Assembly (NCBI GenBank): GCA_016937345.1
Contig: JAFGWE010000024.1
Span: 56,113-120,112, forward strand
Direction of reading: 5' to 3'
Length of the DNA: 64,000 bases
Origin: Methanomicrobiaceae archaeon
GTDB lineage: Archaea > Halobacteriota > Methanomicrobia > Methanomicrobiales > Methanomicrobiaceae
The notes under the pieces are model-generated. The model had not been told where the DNA came from. It ran no database searches and saw nothing but the letters and a program-made list of their open reading frames with translations. The position numbers and the translations under genes were made by a program. Shown piece by piece: positions 63,407-64,000 of the stretch. The stretch's first letter is position 1. Each line of letters opens with the position of its first letter.

Positions 63407-63856
63407 TTAGTACTTTAGTATTGCCGGAATTGATTCTGCAACACTTTCTTTAGCGTTGTGTGCAACGCCGTCGATGAACTTTCTGCCTTCAGCGGAAATT
63501 ACACGGCCTTCCGGTGTATTCTGAATGAATCCTGCAGATTCAAGTTGCTGAAGCACCTTGCGTGTTACTGACCCGGAGCCTCTCCTGAACTGGTTTGGCT
63601 TTGTACCGCGGTTTTTCTTTCCACCATAGAATGATCTGAGTCTCTGTACACCTACGGGTCCGTCAATGTAAACACGGCGCAAAACGGATGCTGCGCGTGT
63701 AAACCACCAGTCTTCTTCTTTAGGCGGCATCTGTTTGTGCACACCTGTTTTAGCAAATTCTGCCCATTCCGGTGCCTTGATCGTATCGAGCTGTTTAAGC
63801 TCGCCAGCCACTTTTGCGATTAAGACATCTGGCGGGATATCATATACTGTTGTCAT
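63407..63856 (-). CDS. rps19e: 30S ribosomal protein S19e
   Basis: This 149-residue protein fits S19e: TTVYDIPPDVLIAKVAGELK at the start, AAS(V)LRRVYIDGPVGVQRLRSFYGG in the middle and SAGFIQNTPEGRVISAEGRKFID near the end. It acts in maturation of the small subunit. It is the first gene of the long operon. The start is ATG at 63856. Confidence 0.95.
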   Translation of the reverse strand: MTTVYDIPPDVLIAKVAGELKQLDTIKAPEWAEFAKTGVHKQMPPKEEDWWFTRAASVLRRVYIDGPVGVQRLRSFYGGKKNRGTKPNQFRRGSGSVTRKVLQQLESAGFIQNTPEGRVISAEGRKFIDGVAHNAKESVAESIPAILKY

Positions 63857-63957
63857 TTTCTAACCACTCTCTAATTTATGCTAAGCGCCGTAGATCAAAT
63901 GATAACGACGTTTTACATGAAATCCACTATGTGAAGTTCATGGTAAATTAGCAGTCT

Positions 63958-63968
63958 CTATATATTGG
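63958..63968 (-). promoter_or_regulatory. Predicted TATA box upstream of the S19e operon
   Basis: CCAATATATAG on the minus strand lies about 105 bases before the S19e start, which predicts a leader of about 80 bases. No other gene is visible between 63857 and 64000. Confidence 0.4.
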
Positions 63969-64000
63969 AAAGATATGTTTTTATACCTTTTGAGATTGAA

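Noticed and set aside
1..64000. CRISPR array, insertion sequence or rRNA operon
   Set aside because: I saw no evenly spaced direct repeats, no transposase and no long non-coding GC-rich tract anywhere in the window.

Overview
The window is a stretch of chromosome from an AT-rich methanogenic archaeon. The evidence for a methanogen is a complete block of methanogenesis marker genes (mmp3, 5, 6, 7, 15, 17 and the A2 ATPase), cofD for coenzyme F420, the DUF1890/DUF1894 pair, and archaeal translation genes (L39e, L31e, L21e, S19e, L18Ae, IF-6, Rpo4, Pus10, TrmY). A type III RuBisCO, a DUF3821-like surface protein and bacterial-type MutS/MutL point to Methanomicrobiales, perhaps a Methanoplanus-like member of the Methanomicrobiaceae. 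The species call is an inference. I saw no rRNA, tRNA, CRISPR array, transposase or prophage.

Layout. 1-4.8 kb: flavodoxin-type and membrane or surface proteins, then an AhpD-like protein. 4.8-11.7 kb (minus): a tight seven-gene operon atwA-mmp3-mmp6-mmp5-mmp15-mmp17-mmp7, which encodes the machinery that reductively activates methyl-coenzyme M reductase. 12-25 kb: a HAD protein, RuBisCO III, dapF, radB-larC, an unusually long CDC48 ATPase, an acyl-CoA ligase, a KaiC-like protein without a P-loop lysine, a membrane acyltransferase, and aspS coupled to a core-MetE methionine synthase. 25-30 kb: a stress protein, a surface protein and two CofD-family genes around a membrane protein. 30-37 kb: an HD phosphohydrolase; ubiX-ubiD-acnX, which fit the archaeal (anhydromevalonate phosphate) mevalonate pathway; two acetyltransferase-fold proteins; DUF1890/DUF1894; mntP. 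37-44 kb (mostly minus): a CbiMNQO-type cobalt/nickel importer with a palindromic candidate operator, an OGG1-like glycosylase with a changed catalytic residue, glmM, a MobB-MoaE fusion and DUF5806. 44.7-51 kb: a XerA recombinase with a dif-like 11-6-11 site just upstream, a repeat-rich 0.77-kb gap, and mutS-mutL. 51-54.4 kb: an HdeD-like protein, a HemK/Mtq2 methyltransferase and a HerA-like ATPase. 54.4-63.9 kb (minus): a long archaeal information-processing operon from S19e to KsgA.

How the genes work together. The MCR-activation operon, F420 synthesis, the Co/Ni importer (for corrinoids and F430) and core-MetE (methyl-corrinoid dependent) all serve methanogenic C1 chemistry. UbiX, UbiD and AcnX supply isoprenoids for archaeal lipids. 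The last operon joins ribosomal proteins, the SRP pathway (Ffh and FtsY), prefoldin, IF-6 and tRNA/rRNA modification (Pus10 followed by TrmY on U54, and KsgA). Many genes in these operons overlap by 1-4 bases (ATGA, TGATG or TAATG junctions), which indicates translational coupling. No recognisable DNA-binding transcription factor is encoded in the window.
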